Assembly (NCBI RefSeq): GCF_900099905.1
Contig: NZ_FNEE01000009.1
Span: 124,001-188,000, forward strand
Source of the DNA: Mesorhizobium muleiense
Lineage (GTDB): Bacteria > Pseudomonadota > Alphaproteobacteria > Rhizobiales > Rhizobiaceae
Length of the DNA: 64,000 bases
Reading direction: 5' to 3'
Positions 10,361-18,009 of the stretch are shown piece after piece. The notes beneath the pieces are model-generated. The model saw only the letters and a program-made list of their open reading frames with translations, had not been told where the DNA came from and did not search any database. Position numbers and translations under genes: made by a program. Position 1 is the first letter of the stretch, and each line of letters starts with the position of its first letter.

Positions 10361-10406
10361 TCTCGGGCCCCTTCCTTCAAGCCCGAATTTTGACGGAGGA
10401 GTCACA

Positions 10407-11408
10407 ATGAAAGCGTTTAGATTAGCCCTGTTCGCATCCGCGGTTCTGCTGGCGCCAACCTCGCTGGCCTTCAGCCAGGAGTGCGCCAAGGAACCCGTAA
10501 CGGTCGGTTTCCTGCCCAAGCTCGACACAGACCCCTACTTCAAAGTGGCATTTGGCGGCGCACAAGAGGCAGCGAAGGAAATTGGCGGCACCGCTACCCA
10601 GGTCGCCCCATCGCAGGCGACTGCCGAGGCGCAGATCGAATTCATCAACAGCCTCGTGTCGCAGAAGGTCGGGGTGATCGCAATTGCCGGCAACGACGCC
10701 AATGCCGTCGCGCCTGCGCTGAAGCGCGCCGTTCAGCAGGGCGTCAGGGTAATTTCGTATGACTCCGATGTGGCCGCCGATGCCCGCGCGGTCTTTGTCA
10801 ATCAGGTGAAGGGCGACAGCCTCGCCGAAATGATGCTGGAAAGTGCATTCGCCCTCAGCGGCGGTGAAGGCGAATTCGCGATCCTGTCGTCGACGCCGAC
10901 GGCGACCAATCAAAACGCCTGGATCGACTTCATGAAGGCGAAGATGGCTGCAGAGCCGAAGTTCTCCAAGATGAAGCTGGTGCAGGTCGCCTATGGCGAA
11001 GAAAGCGAACAAATCAACCAGCAGCAGGCGCTGGCGCTGGTCCAGGCCTTTCCGGATCTCAAGGTGATCATCGTCCCAGCAGGCATTGGCCTTCCGGCGG
11101 CCGCGCGTGCACTCGAGGAGGCGGGCATGATCGGCAAGGTCAAGTTGACCGGCCTCGCGCCGGCCACTCTGATCTCGAAATACATCAAGGACGGCGCGGC
11201 TCAGGATATCTGGTGGAACGTCACCGATCTTGGCTATCTTACCTATCAGACAGCCCAGGCGCTTGCGCAGTGCAAGATCACCGGCAAGGAGGGTGAGAAG
11301 TTCACAGCAGGCAGGCTCGGCGAATACACGATTGGCGCCGGCGGCGAACTGATCCTCGGTCCGGCCAAGATAGTGACGCCCGACAATCTGGCCGAGTTCA
11401 AGTTCTGA
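10407..11408 (+). CDS. sugar ABC transporter substrate-binding protein (RhaS/LsrB-like)
   Basis: A 333-aa periplasmic protein with a Sec signal peptide (MKAFRLALFASAVLLAPTSLAFSQ). The type-I periplasmic binding fold shows VTVGFLPKLDTDPYF, a hinge segment VISYDSDV and PTATNQNAWIDFMKAKM, which resembles the rhamnose-binding RhaS and autoinducer-2-binding LsrB branch. A good Shine-Dalgarno (GGAGGAG) precedes ATG 10407. It lies 46 bp after the permease and supplies substrate to the transporter encoded upstream. Rhamnose, AI-2 or a related compound is possible; I cannot decide from sequence. Confidence 0.92.
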   Translation: MKAFRLALFASAVLLAPTSLAFSQECAKEPVTVGFLPKLDTDPYFKVAFGGAQEAAKEIGGTATQVAPSQATAEAQIEFINSLVSQKVGVIAIAGNDANAVAPALKRAVQQGVRVISYDSDVAADARAVFVNQVKGDSLAEMMLESAFALSGGEGEFAILSSTPTATNQNAWIDFMKAKMAAEPKFSKMKLVQVAYGEESEQINQQQALALVQAFPDLKVIIVPAGIGLPAAARALEEAGMIGKVKLTGLAPATLISKYIKDGAAQDIWWNVTDLGYLTYQTAQALAQCKITGKEGEKFTAGRLGEYTIGAGGELILGPAKIVTPDNLAEFKF

Positions 11409-11432
11409 CCCTGAAAAGTTCAAGCCCAAGGG

Positions 11433-11459
11433 GGGCGCCGGGTCGATCCGGCGCCCTTT
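11433..11459 (+). terminator. rho-independent terminator after the binding-protein gene
   Basis: GGGCGCCGG (11433-11441) and CCGGCGCCC (11448-11456) form a 9-bp GC-rich stem with a 6-nt loop, followed by TTTG. It lies 25 bp after the binding-protein stop. The short T-run suggests partial termination, so some transcripts may continue into the gene at 11498. Confidence 0.65.
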
Positions 11460-11497
11460 GTAAACCCTCTCGAACGAAAACAGTGCGGGGCGCGGCA

Positions 11498-12259
11498 ATG
11501 AAGATATTGCTTGCAGGCGAAACTTTTGCGGCGACGACGTCGGTCGCCATCGGCAGTGATGTGCTTACAAGTGCGACCTCGACAAATGGTGCGACCGCTT
11601 TTAACGCCGCGTTGGCCGCCGAAGGCATCGTCGTCACGCAGATCGGCGGCGAGCGCTGCGCCGCGGAGTTTCCCTATGAGCTTGATGCGCTCGCCCAATA
11701 TCAGGCAGTGGTGATCTCCGATGTCGGCGCGCTGACATTGCTGGTCACGCCGGATGCCCGCGCCGGGCGTGTCGGCGTCAACCGCCTCGATCTGCTCAAG
11801 GCCTATGTCGAAGGCGGCGGAGGGCTGATGCTGGCCGGCGGTTACATGGGCTTTCAGGGCATGTTCGGGACGGCGCGGTTCCATGACACCTCAGTCGAAG
11901 ACGTGCTGCCGGTCCGCTGCCTGCCGTTTTGCGATGGCATGGAGGTGCCGCAAGGCCTCCACGCCTCGATCCTGCAATCGTCCCATCCGATTTTTTCCGG
12001 GGTGGAGGGGCCGTTGCCGCCCATCCTCGGCATGAACAAGCTGGAATTCAGGCAGGACGGCTCGTCGCGCCTTCTGGCGACCTGCCAATATCGCGGCACC
12101 GACTGGCCGCTCCTTGCCGTTCGCAGCCATGGCCGTGGCCGCGCGATTGCTTGGGCGACCGATATCGGCCCGCATTGGCTCTCGCAGGATTTTCTCGGAT
12201 GGCCGCTCTACGGAAAACTGATGGCGAACATGGTCCGTTGGCTCGCCGGCAACGAATAA
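11498..12259 (+). CDS. glutamine amidotransferase-like protein
   Basis: A 253-aa soluble protein of the putative class-I glutamine amidotransferase-like family (PF07090 type). It shows a GGGGLMLAGGYMGFQG turn resembling a nucleophile elbow, but no cysteine sits at the expected elbow position. Near the end, HGRGRAIAWATDIGPHW and a C-terminal WP..GKLMANMVRWLAG helix are typical of the family. I use ATG 11498 rather than the GTG at 11483. Its place behind a sugar transporter suggests a role in handling the imported compound, which is inference. The reaction is unknown. Confidence 0.75.
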   Translation: MKILLAGETFAATTSVAIGSDVLTSATSTNGATAFNAALAAEGIVVTQIGGERCAAEFPYELDALAQYQAVVISDVGALTLLVTPDARAGRVGVNRLDLLKAYVEGGGGLMLAGGYMGFQGMFGTARFHDTSVEDVLPVRCLPFCDGMEVPQGLHASILQSSHPIFSGVEGPLPPILGMNKLEFRQDGSSRLLATCQYRGTDWPLLAVRSHGRGRAIAWATDIGPHWLSQDFLGWPLYGKLMANMVRWLAGNE

Positions 12260-12402
12260 GAAAGTCGGATGCCGGGTTAGACAGTAGCGGCAACCCGGAA
12301 TATTTGGAACAAATTTACGAGCGAGCGATCAAATAAGTCGAACTTGCGAGCCCCCCCGTGGGGACCTGCCTTCAATGAAACAAGCAAGGAACCCGAACCA
12401 AG

Positions 12403-12765
12403 ATGCGTATTCCGCCAGCCGAGCGCGCTCATAAGTTCTGTAGCAAGTGTGACGCTGTCACCCCGTGGAATACATACGATCGCTGCTTGGTATGCCAGCG
12501 CCAACGCAGCCAAGCTTATGCTGAGAGGAAGAAGGCGAGCGGCGGCGCGTTCTCCCAGGCAGTAAGAACCCGCCTCATTGCCGAGAACCCAGAGCGGTGT
12601 CCGAAGTGTCTAACGCTCTGGTCGCAAGTCAAACCCCACGCGCAACATCCAAACACACCATGGCACTTCGATCATCACGTTTCGCCCCAGCGCGGCGGCA
12701 CGAACGCCGATGAGAACGCGCGCATCCTGTGTTGGCCATGCAATCTGGAGAAGCTCAACTCTTGA
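12403..12765 (+). CDS. HNH endonuclease-domain protein
   Basis: A 120-aa protein with two zinc-type cysteine pairs. An N-terminal ribbon (FCSKCDAVTPWNTYDRCLVC, residues about 12-31) is followed by an HNH domain (RCPKC ... HFDHHVSPQRGGTNADENARILCWPCN). The H-D-H of the metal site and the conserved Asn before the last Cys pair are present. Similar small HNH proteins occur in phages, mobile DNA and host genomes as nicking or homing-type nucleases. AAGGAA lies about ten bases before the ATG. It has no obvious partner gene; the neighbours are unrelated. Confidence 0.8.
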   Translation: MRIPPAERAHKFCSKCDAVTPWNTYDRCLVCQRQRSQAYAERKKASGGAFSQAVRTRLIAENPERCPKCLTLWSQVKPHAQHPNTPWHFDHHVSPQRGGTNADENARILCWPCNLEKLNS

Positions 12766-13078
12766 GCTGAGTAAGGAATGTCCGCATGGGCAGGGTCCAT
12801 CGGACGTTCGTCCAGGCACCTCGATCCACAGCTGCGCAGGGTTGCGCCCGGTTGTGGCACGCACAGTATGTTCGCTGACGAAGCCAGCGCGCAAGTATGC
12901 GCAAAAGTGCGCCAGATCGACTGCTGCCGCCACCTTGTCTCAGTTTGAAGTTCGGCCGCCGGTGGCGCAGGTTTTGCCAATCGCGCGTTTGCAGCCTATG
13001 TTTCGATATCGGCCGCCATTGCTGCGGATGCAGCCGACAGTAAGAGGGTACGTGCTCTTGCCCGTCCGGGAGAGAGCC
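12766..13078. other. intergenic region without recognised gene
   Basis: This is 313 bp between the HNH gene and the Crp/Fnr-type gene. The reading frame of the downstream gene is open through it, but the translation is low-complexity and unlike any family I know. It probably holds the promoter of the Crp/Fnr gene; I cannot point to a convincing one. Confidence 0.5.
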
Positions 13079-13762
13079 GTGTCCCAGTCTCGCAATCATC
13101 TGTTGAAAGCCCTCTCGCCAGAGGATTTCGCGCTGCTGCTGCCGTCGATGCATCATGTCCAACTGGACCTCAAAGCCCAGCTGGAGGTTCCGTATCAGCC
13201 GATCGAGCATGTGTATTTTCCAGAAGCGGGTATCGCTTCGGTGGTCGCCACCATGACTGGAGGGCGGCAGAGTGAAGTCGGGATCATTGGCTATGATGGC
13301 ATGACAGGCGTTGCCATCATTCTCGGCCAGGACAGCTCTCCCAATGAAACCTACATCCAGGTCGCAGGCAATGGCTGGTGCCTGCCGGTTGAGAATCTTC
13401 GGTCTGAGGTGGCAAAGAGCCAGTCGCTTGGCGCGTCGCTGCTTGCCTATGCCCACGCCTTCCTCGTCCAGTCGTCGCGGACGGCACTGGTCAATGGCCA
13501 TTCCAAGATCGAGGAACGGCTGGCCCGCTGGTTGCTGATGGTCCACGACCGGACCGAGGGAAACAAGATCCACCTGACGCATGAATTTCTGGCGACCATG
13601 CTCGGCTCTCGGCGCCCCGGCGTTACCACCGCCCTGCAAATGCTGGAATATCGCGGGCTGGTTCACGCAAGGCGCGGCGAGATCACGATCGTCGACCGTG
13701 CTGGAATGATAAAACTCACACATGGCGCCTATGGCGACGAGGAGCAACGTCACTTCGGCTAA
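13079..13762 (+). CDS. Crp/Fnr family transcriptional regulator
   Basis: A 227-aa protein from GTG 13079, chosen because GGGAGAGA lies just upstream and because the family N-terminus LLKALSPEDFALLLPSM follows. Residues about 10-130 form a cyclic-nucleotide-binding-type beta roll (PIEHVYFPEAGIASVV, EVGIIGYDGMTGV). A C-terminal winged helix carries THEFLATMLGSRRPGVTTAL as the recognition region. The nucleotide-contact residues of true CRP are not evident, and no Fe-S cysteines are seen, so the signal is unknown. This subgroup is highly expanded in Mesorhizobium and Bradyrhizobium. Confidence 0.9.
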   Translation: MSQSRNHLLKALSPEDFALLLPSMHHVQLDLKAQLEVPYQPIEHVYFPEAGIASVVATMTGGRQSEVGIIGYDGMTGVAIILGQDSSPNETYIQVAGNGWCLPVENLRSEVAKSQSLGASLLAYAHAFLVQSSRTALVNGHSKIEERLARWLLMVHDRTEGNKIHLTHEFLATMLGSRRPGVTTALQMLEYRGLVHARRGEITIVDRAGMIKLTHGAYGDEEQRHFG

Positions 13763-13794
13763 CGCATGGCGCGCACAAGCATGCGCCTCGGGCC

Positions 13795-13892
13795 TGTCCC
13801 AAGGCCTGACCCGAGGGTGTGCAGCGGTTTTGCGATAGCGACATGCATAAAAACAAAGCGCGTCGCATGAGGCCGGTCAAACGCGACGCGCT
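13795..13892. repeat. Mesorhizobium-type palindromic intergenic element
   Basis: After a GACATGCATAAAAACAAAG segment, GCGCGTCGC (13858-13866) and GCGACGCGC (13883-13891) form a hairpin with a 16-nt loop. An upstream dyad with GGGCCTG...CAAGGCCTGACCC also looks palindromic. The ACATGCATAAAAACAAAG - GCGTCGC pattern is a frequent intergenic repeat in Mesorhizobium. Confidence 0.7.
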
Positions 13893-13978
13893 CCTCCTGA
13901 TTGTCCGATATCAGACATAAGCTTGAAGGCCGCCGCATGTTAGACGAAAGTCGTATTGTTGGCAGGGAGGAACTGTTG

Positions 13979-14224
13979 ATGAGCCACACTTTTCACACGG
14001 CCACAGTTGAAGGCGCGACAGAGGCCTATGTCCTTTCCAGAGGCAAGGCTCGGTATCTCTCGATCGCGCAGGCGATCCGCGCCATTCGAACACTCATGCC
14101 GGCTTGCAAGGCCACAAACTGCGAGTTGGAGGAGATGCTGGCGGCAGCATGCGTGGTGCACGGCGTGCCCGTCGCTTTCGACGCCAAAACAGCTGATGGC
14201 CCAGAACCACGGCTCCATTCGTAG
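13979..14224 (+). CDS. hypothetical protein
   Basis: An 81-aa protein starting MSHTFHTATVEGATEAY, preceded at 6-8 bases by a strong GGGAGGAA ribosome-binding site, which decides the start over in-frame ATGs further upstream. It is soluble with no signal peptide. The predicted content is helical (YLSIAQAIRAIRTLMPACKATNCELEEMLAAACVVHG). The next gene begins 7 bp later, so the two are probably an operon. I do not recognise a family. Confidence 0.65.
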   Translation: MSHTFHTATVEGATEAYVLSRGKARYLSIAQAIRAIRTLMPACKATNCELEEMLAAACVVHGVPVAFDAKTADGPEPRLHS

Positions 14225-14231
14225 GCCGGAA

Positions 14232-14471
14232 ATGTCCGCGCCGCTGCAGAAGCCAAATTCATTGGATGTTCGGCAGGCGATTGTCCGCTACCTGATCGAT
14301 CATGTCGACAATCCGAGCGTCTCGATAGTCGAAGTGACCATCGCCGTAAGGAAGATGTTTCCACTTTGCGAACTCACGGATTGGCAAATTGGCGATCTCA
14401 TTGCGCGAAGCGCCATCGACGCGGGATTTGCGATCGATTTCGATGCGGCCCCCTGGACGGAAACTAGCTAA
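14232..14471 (+). CDS. hypothetical protein
   Basis: A 79-aa soluble protein (MSAPLQKPNSLDVRQAIV...) starting 7 bp after the preceding gene. It has two short helix-rich parts, VRQAIVRYLIDHVDNPS and LTDWQIGDLIARSAIDAGFAI. The arrangement of neighbouring helices resembles that of its neighbour (residues on metal or DNA binding are absent). The start has only a weak purine stretch, consistent with coupling to the upstream gene. The function is unknown. Confidence 0.6.
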   Translation: MSAPLQKPNSLDVRQAIVRYLIDHVDNPSVSIVEVTIAVRKMFPLCELTDWQIGDLIARSAIDAGFAIDFDAAPWTETS

Positions 14472-14577
14472 GCTAGACGCCTCTGGGTAGCAGCATCGTG
14501 GCGTTACGGTTTCGCGCAGTCGCCTCGCACAGCTGATGCTGGGATCAATCCTGAGCGGGAGCCTGCTATAATCCCGT

Positions 14578-14751
14578 ATGGCCGCTCGCATAGTGGTTAT
14601 CCTGGCGCTGCTTTCCGCCTTCGCCTACGGCTTCGCAAAACTCGTGGAACGTTATGGCGACGCCGGCGACAGGCCCTCTGCGTGTGAAAAATGGCCACAG
14701 TCTGATTGTCCAGTCCCAAACGCGCCGCCTCAAGAAGAAACCAGGCCTTGA
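14578..14751 (+). CDS. small membrane or secreted protein
   Basis: A 57-codon frame beginning MAARIVVILALLSAFAYGF with a hydrophobic N-terminal segment (residues 4-20), followed by a polar, Pro-rich tail with two cysteines (SACEKWPQSDCPVP). It has no good ribosome-binding site at the usual distance. TATAAT lies at 14567-14572, only 5 bases before the ATG, so a leaderless transcript is possible. The hydrophobic start and charged end look like a real small protein, but support is limited to sequence character. Confidence 0.5.
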   Translation: MAARIVVILALLSAFAYGFAKLVERYGDAGDRPSACEKWPQSDCPVPNAPPQEETRP

Positions 14752-14821
14752 GCGGGCGTTCCCGGGCGCCGCCATACATCGGCGTCGATAGGCCGTGGCA
14801 GCCGGTTCGCGCACCGCCGGT

Positions 14822-14846
14822 GGAACAAGAATTGCTCCGCATCGTT
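14822..14846 (+). promoter_or_regulatory. EcfG-type general stress response promoter
   Basis: GGAAC (14822-14826) and CGTT (14843-14846) are separated by exactly 16 bases. This matches the alphaproteobacterial EcfG/RpoE2 consensus (GGAAC-N16/17-CGTT). Transcription would start near 14853, about 60 bases before the ATG of the DUF1236 protein. Confidence 0.7.
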
Positions 14847-14913
14847 GAGATGACTAGGCAACCCGCCGCGGCAGCAATCAAGCACCGCAGCTGGAGGTTG
14901 CTTGGAGGCTATT

Positions 14914-15213
14914 ATGGGAAAGCAACTTACATTGGCTGCGGCAGGCATGCTTCTGCTCGTCGGTGTCAGCGCCGCTGCCGCTCAGGACGTCATTATTCAA
15001 CCCGAGCAGGACGTTGTGATCCGGGAATACGTGAAAAAGAAACCGGTGGCATCACTTAGCCTTCCCGGCGTCGAGCTCAACATCGGCACAGCCTTGCCCG
15101 AAACAGTCGAGCTCTACGAGGTGCCGGACGTTGAGTACCGCTACGTCGTCGTCGATGGCCGAACCGTCCTGGTCGATCCAGGTACCCGCAAGATCGTGAA
15201 GGTCTACGACTGA
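14914..15213 (+). CDS. DUF1236 domain-containing exported protein
   Basis: A 99-aa protein with a Sec signal peptide (MGKQLTLAAAGMLLLVGVSAAAAQD). The mature part carries the DUF1236 pattern: ELNIGTALPETVELYEVPD followed by YRYVVVDGRTVLVDPGTRKIVKVYD. DUF1236 proteins are small rhizobial periplasmic proteins of unknown function, often several per genome. GGAGG precedes the ATG by 8 bases. The EcfG-type promoter at 14822-14846 suggests induction in the general stress response. It converges with the transglutaminase gene, whose stop is 2 bp away. Confidence 0.88.
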   Translation: MGKQLTLAAAGMLLLVGVSAAAAQDVIIQPEQDVVIREYVKKKPVASLSLPGVELNIGTALPETVELYEVPDVEYRYVVVDGRTVLVDPGTRKIVKVYD

Positions 15214-15215
15214 CG

Positions 15216-16151
15216 TTACCGCTCAGGCTGAAGCCCGTCTTGCCGAAAGGCGCGGCGGGCTAGCGGCTGGTCGTCGCCGGCTTCCCTCACCACCTTGACC
15301 TCCACCGTCATGCCGAGAAAGCTCGACGCGCTGCCGCAGTAGCTTCCCGAAAGTGGGATGGCTTGCCCAGGATGCCTGGCCACAGCCACCCGGATCAGAT
15401 CCCGGTTGCCGACAATGCCGTTGGTGGGATCGAACTCGACCCAACCCGCGCCAGGCAAATAGACCTGGCACCAGGCATGCGTCGACCCGCCGCCGACGAC
15501 AGAACCGCTGTCGCGGTTCGGCACATAGACATAGCCGGTCACAAAACGGGCGGCAAAACCGAGCGAACGAACCGCTTCCATCATGAACAGCGCAAAATCC
15601 CGGCATGTGCCTCGACGCAGGTGCAAGGTCATCAGAGGCGGTTGCGTCCCTGATTCAGTTCGACGCGAATAAACAAAGCTCTCGTGGATGGCGTAGCAAA
15701 GCGTCATCAGCAATTTGCCGGTCTCGGTGCGCCCTTTGGCGCTCACGAACTGTCGTGCCCATTTACCGATCTCGTCGCCATCATCGAGGTGATGGCGCTC
15801 GATGGTTTGGCTGAGGTCGGTTGCCTCGTCGGAATCATAGGAAAATGGATAGCTGAGTGCTGCGTCATCGATACGGAAATCAGGCGCATGCTGCGGCGTG
15901 TGATCGAGCCGGATGTCTGTCACGAAACGCAGTTCGTCGCCCGAGCCGTTGAAATCGATTACCGCAACGCAGTTTCCGAAAACGTCGTGGATCCAGCCAA
16001 TCCCTTTCGGCTCGGGGTCGACAAACAGGCCGTGATCCAGAAGTCGCTGATCGAAACTGTCGCGCGGCCTGAACATCAGCCGGTGCTCGCCGAACGTCAC
16101 CGGCTGCGTATAGCGATAGACGGTCGTGTGCTTGACTGAAAAGATCGGCAT
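15216..16151 (-). CDS. transglutaminase-like cysteine protease family protein
   Basis: A 311-aa protein from ATG 16151 (MPIFSVKHTTVYRYTQPVTFGEHRLMFRPRD), the usual N-terminal beta domain of bacterial transglutaminase-like proteins. The longer frame upstream has no family support. The catalytic triad is visible: Cys in LRRGTCRDFALFM, His in GGGSTHAWCQVYLPG and Asp in WVEFDPTNG. The family is cytosolic, and its members hydrolyse or cross-link peptides; the substrate is not known. It converges on the DUF1236 gene. Confidence 0.92.
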   Translation of the reverse strand: MPIFSVKHTTVYRYTQPVTFGEHRLMFRPRDSFDQRLLDHGLFVDPEPKGIGWIHDVFGNCVAVIDFNGSGDELRFVTDIRLDHTPQHAPDFRIDDAALSYPFSYDSDEATDLSQTIERHHLDDGDEIGKWARQFVSAKGRTETGKLLMTLCYAIHESFVYSRRTESGTQPPLMTLHLRRGTCRDFALFMMEAVRSLGFAARFVTGYVYVPNRDSGSVVGGGSTHAWCQVYLPGAGWVEFDPTNGIVGNRDLIRVAVARHPGQAIPLSGSYCGSASSFLGMTVEVKVVREAGDDQPLARRAFRQDGLQPER

Positions 16152-16469
16152 TGGCTTGCGTCGACCACCTGCGATATCAGCGCCATCATATAATCTTTTT
16201 TGATGTGCAGCGGACAAAATGGGGCTGCCCCTCAAGACGGCCGTATCAGGCGGATTGATGAACAGATCGACACGGCTAGCGCCGAAGTGATCATCCATGC
16301 TGGCCCGCTGCTCTTGGTTCCGTTGGCAGCATGGCCGCGAAAAAAGCAGCGGACTTGCGCCGCAGGCCTTTTGCAATCTCTAATTGGTAGACTCTCTCAA
16401 TGCCGGGGACGTTAATCCTTGCGCCGCGGAGGGGGCCAAGGCGAGGAACGTCGCAAACGGGAGGAAGCA

Positions 16470-16670
16470 ATGAATGCGGACTACGAACTGGCCATAGACC
16501 ACGACAAGCCTTACGAAATAACTGCTTTCGCTAAAAAGCACGGCCTTACGACAAGGGCCGCCGAACTGATCCTTTTCGCCTATAGCCCGTCCCGAGCGGC
16601 GTGCGATACTGCCGCAACGGCTTTCCTTACCGCCGTCGCCGTGCAAGCCAAGAGACAAGCGGCGCGCTAG
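16470..16670 (+). CDS. small DUF3606-like protein
   Basis: A 66-aa protein with GGGAGGA positioned 5-10 bases before ATG 16470, which decides the start. The segment YEITAFAKKHGLTTRAAELIL resembles the DUF3606 helix pattern (EV.YFAKKHG.S...A..L) shared with the gene at 17698. It is soluble, with a basic C-terminus. Such small proteins recur near stress genes in rhizobia. The function is unknown. Confidence 0.65.
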   Translation: MNADYELAIDHDKPYEITAFAKKHGLTTRAAELILFAYSPSRAACDTAATAFLTAVAVQAKRQAAR

Positions 16671-16798
16671 CTCCGAAAACCGGGAGCGACGGCTGGCGCA
16701 GATCAACTCACCACCGTCGCATGCACCACATTTGCAAGCGTGAATTTGGATGATGTCGAGGCTGCGCCGATCGACGGCGCAGCCTGGATATTGAAGAC

Positions 16799-16999
16799 TC
16801 AGGTGAGGCTTCTGGACCAGTCATCCACCTGGCGCTCTGCCTCTTCCTTGGCGATTCCATAGCGCTCCTGGATACGGCCTGCGAGTTGGTCACGATTGCC
16901 CTCGATGCGATCAAGGTCATCGTCGGTGAGGTCACCCCATTGCTCCTTGGCCCTACCCTTGAACTGCATCCATTTTCCCTTGATTTGATCCCAGTTCAT
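16799..16999 (-). CDS. CsbD family stress protein
   Basis: A 66-aa highly charged protein matching CsbD from end to end (MNWDQIKGKWMQFKGRAKEQWG, then DLDRIEGNRDQLAGRIQERYG and a C-terminal AERQVDDWSR). The family forms small helical bundles and is induced by general stress regulators in many bacteria; its biochemical role is unknown. AGGAGGAATTC precedes the ATG. The upstream 17000-17196 contains no perfect EcfG promoter. Confidence 0.95.
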   Translation of the reverse strand: MNWDQIKGKWMQFKGRAKEQWGDLTDDDLDRIEGNRDQLAGRIQERYGIAKEEAERQVDDWSRSLT

Positions 17000-17196
17000 G
17001 AATTCCTCCTTTGCTGCTCAAAGGGAAATGCAAACGGACACCACACGTTCCCGACGGCGGACCGCCAGGACGATTATTTATTGGGACGATTATTATTGGC
17101 GACGCAGCAAAAGCCGCCGGCCGAAGCCAGCGGGGCGAATTCGAGCAGACGATCCGCGTCTTGAAATCACACTCGACGGGAAGCTTCCCCTGCCGA

Positions 17197-17460
17197 TCAG
17201 GTGGCGCGCGCCAAGGCTATCGAGATGACGTTGTCCGTATCCGCGCCCGGTAGATCGAACAGCATCGGGAGTTGGCGGGTCATGGCCATTTCAACGATCA
17301 ACTCTTCGATGGACGCTGTCGGCAAGTCGGTCTCGACACTATTCGAGATCATCGAGGCAAGCTTGTGGACTGGCACTGGTGCCGACTTCGCACGGTCGTC
17401 GAGCAACCTGCTGATTTCGATGACAACGTCTGCGTCAATGCTCTTTGGCAATTCCCGCAT
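17197..17460 (-). CDS. hypothetical protein
   Basis: An 87-aa protein starting MRELPKSIDADVVIEISRLLDD at ATG 17460, which has GGGAGGAA six bases upstream. A longer frame to 17481 is less likely. It is acidic and soluble, with helices around VIEISRLLDD and ASIEELIVEMAMTRQLPMLFDL. The region upstream to 17697 shows no other gene. I do not recognise a family. Confidence 0.6.
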   Translation of the reverse strand: MRELPKSIDADVVIEISRLLDDRAKSAPVPVHKLASMISNSVETDLPTASIEELIVEMAMTRQLPMLFDLPGADTDNVISIALARAT

Positions 17461-17697
17461 GGCTTTTTCCTCCCTGCCCATATTTTCTCCCCGCCCATAT
17501 CATGCGCGCGCCAGAGGACTGAGTCTCGAAAAATCGACGTCTGGATTAAACCAAAGGCGTGCTTCGGTCTGATTGCTTTGGCGATGCGTCCGGGCTGCGG
17601 CGAAAAGGCGCTTTGGTGTCACATGCGGCAACGAAATCGCCCCTTTCGCGTTGGCCAATCATACATCGTCAGCAAACGCGACAAAGGAGAGTAAAAC

Positions 17698-17976
17698 ATG
17701 GCAGCCGACGCGGCGAAGCTCTATCCTCGCCACCGGGATCGGATTTCTGGCAGCGAGGATTATGTGGTAAGGCATTTTGCCCGGCAAAATGGCATCACCC
17801 CGGCGCAAGTCCATCAGTTGATCAGGAGATATGGAAGCGACCGCGCCAAGCTGGTGGCTGCGGCGAAGGAACTTCGCGCGTCGCTGCGACCGGCCAAAGC
17901 CATGCTCGCCTCAGGGCGCCGCGGCGGGCGTTTTAGCGCCGGTGTTGATGGAGGAAGTGGCTTGGGGAGGCAGTGA
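17698..17976 (+). CDS. DUF3606-like small protein
   Basis: A 92-aa protein preceded by AAAGGAGAG. The central segment EDYVVRHFARQNGITPAQVHQLIRR follows the DUF3606 helix-turn-helix-like pattern. The N-terminus (MAADAAKLYPRHRDRIS) and the Gly/Arg-rich C-terminus are less conserved. It is soluble and basic. It converges on the BrkB-type gene, with 33 bp between the stops. Together with the gene at 16470 it suggests repeated acquisition or duplication of this family here. Confidence 0.7.
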   Translation: MAADAAKLYPRHRDRISGSEDYVVRHFARQNGITPAQVHQLIRRYGSDRAKLVAAAKELRASLRPAKAMLASGRRGGRFSAGVDGGSGLGRQ

Positions 17977-18009
17977 GCAACCGGCTGAAAAAAATTCCAG
18001 ACTTCGTTT

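Noticed and set aside
12755-13753. Long open frame (332 codons) on the minus strand
   Set aside because: It runs antisense to the Crp/Fnr gene, has His/Arg/Gln-rich composition typical of antisense frames in GC-rich DNA and has no family resemblance.
17025-17050. GGAAC and CGTT upstream of CsbD (minus strand) as an EcfG promoter
   Set aside because: The spacing is 10 bases, not 16-17.
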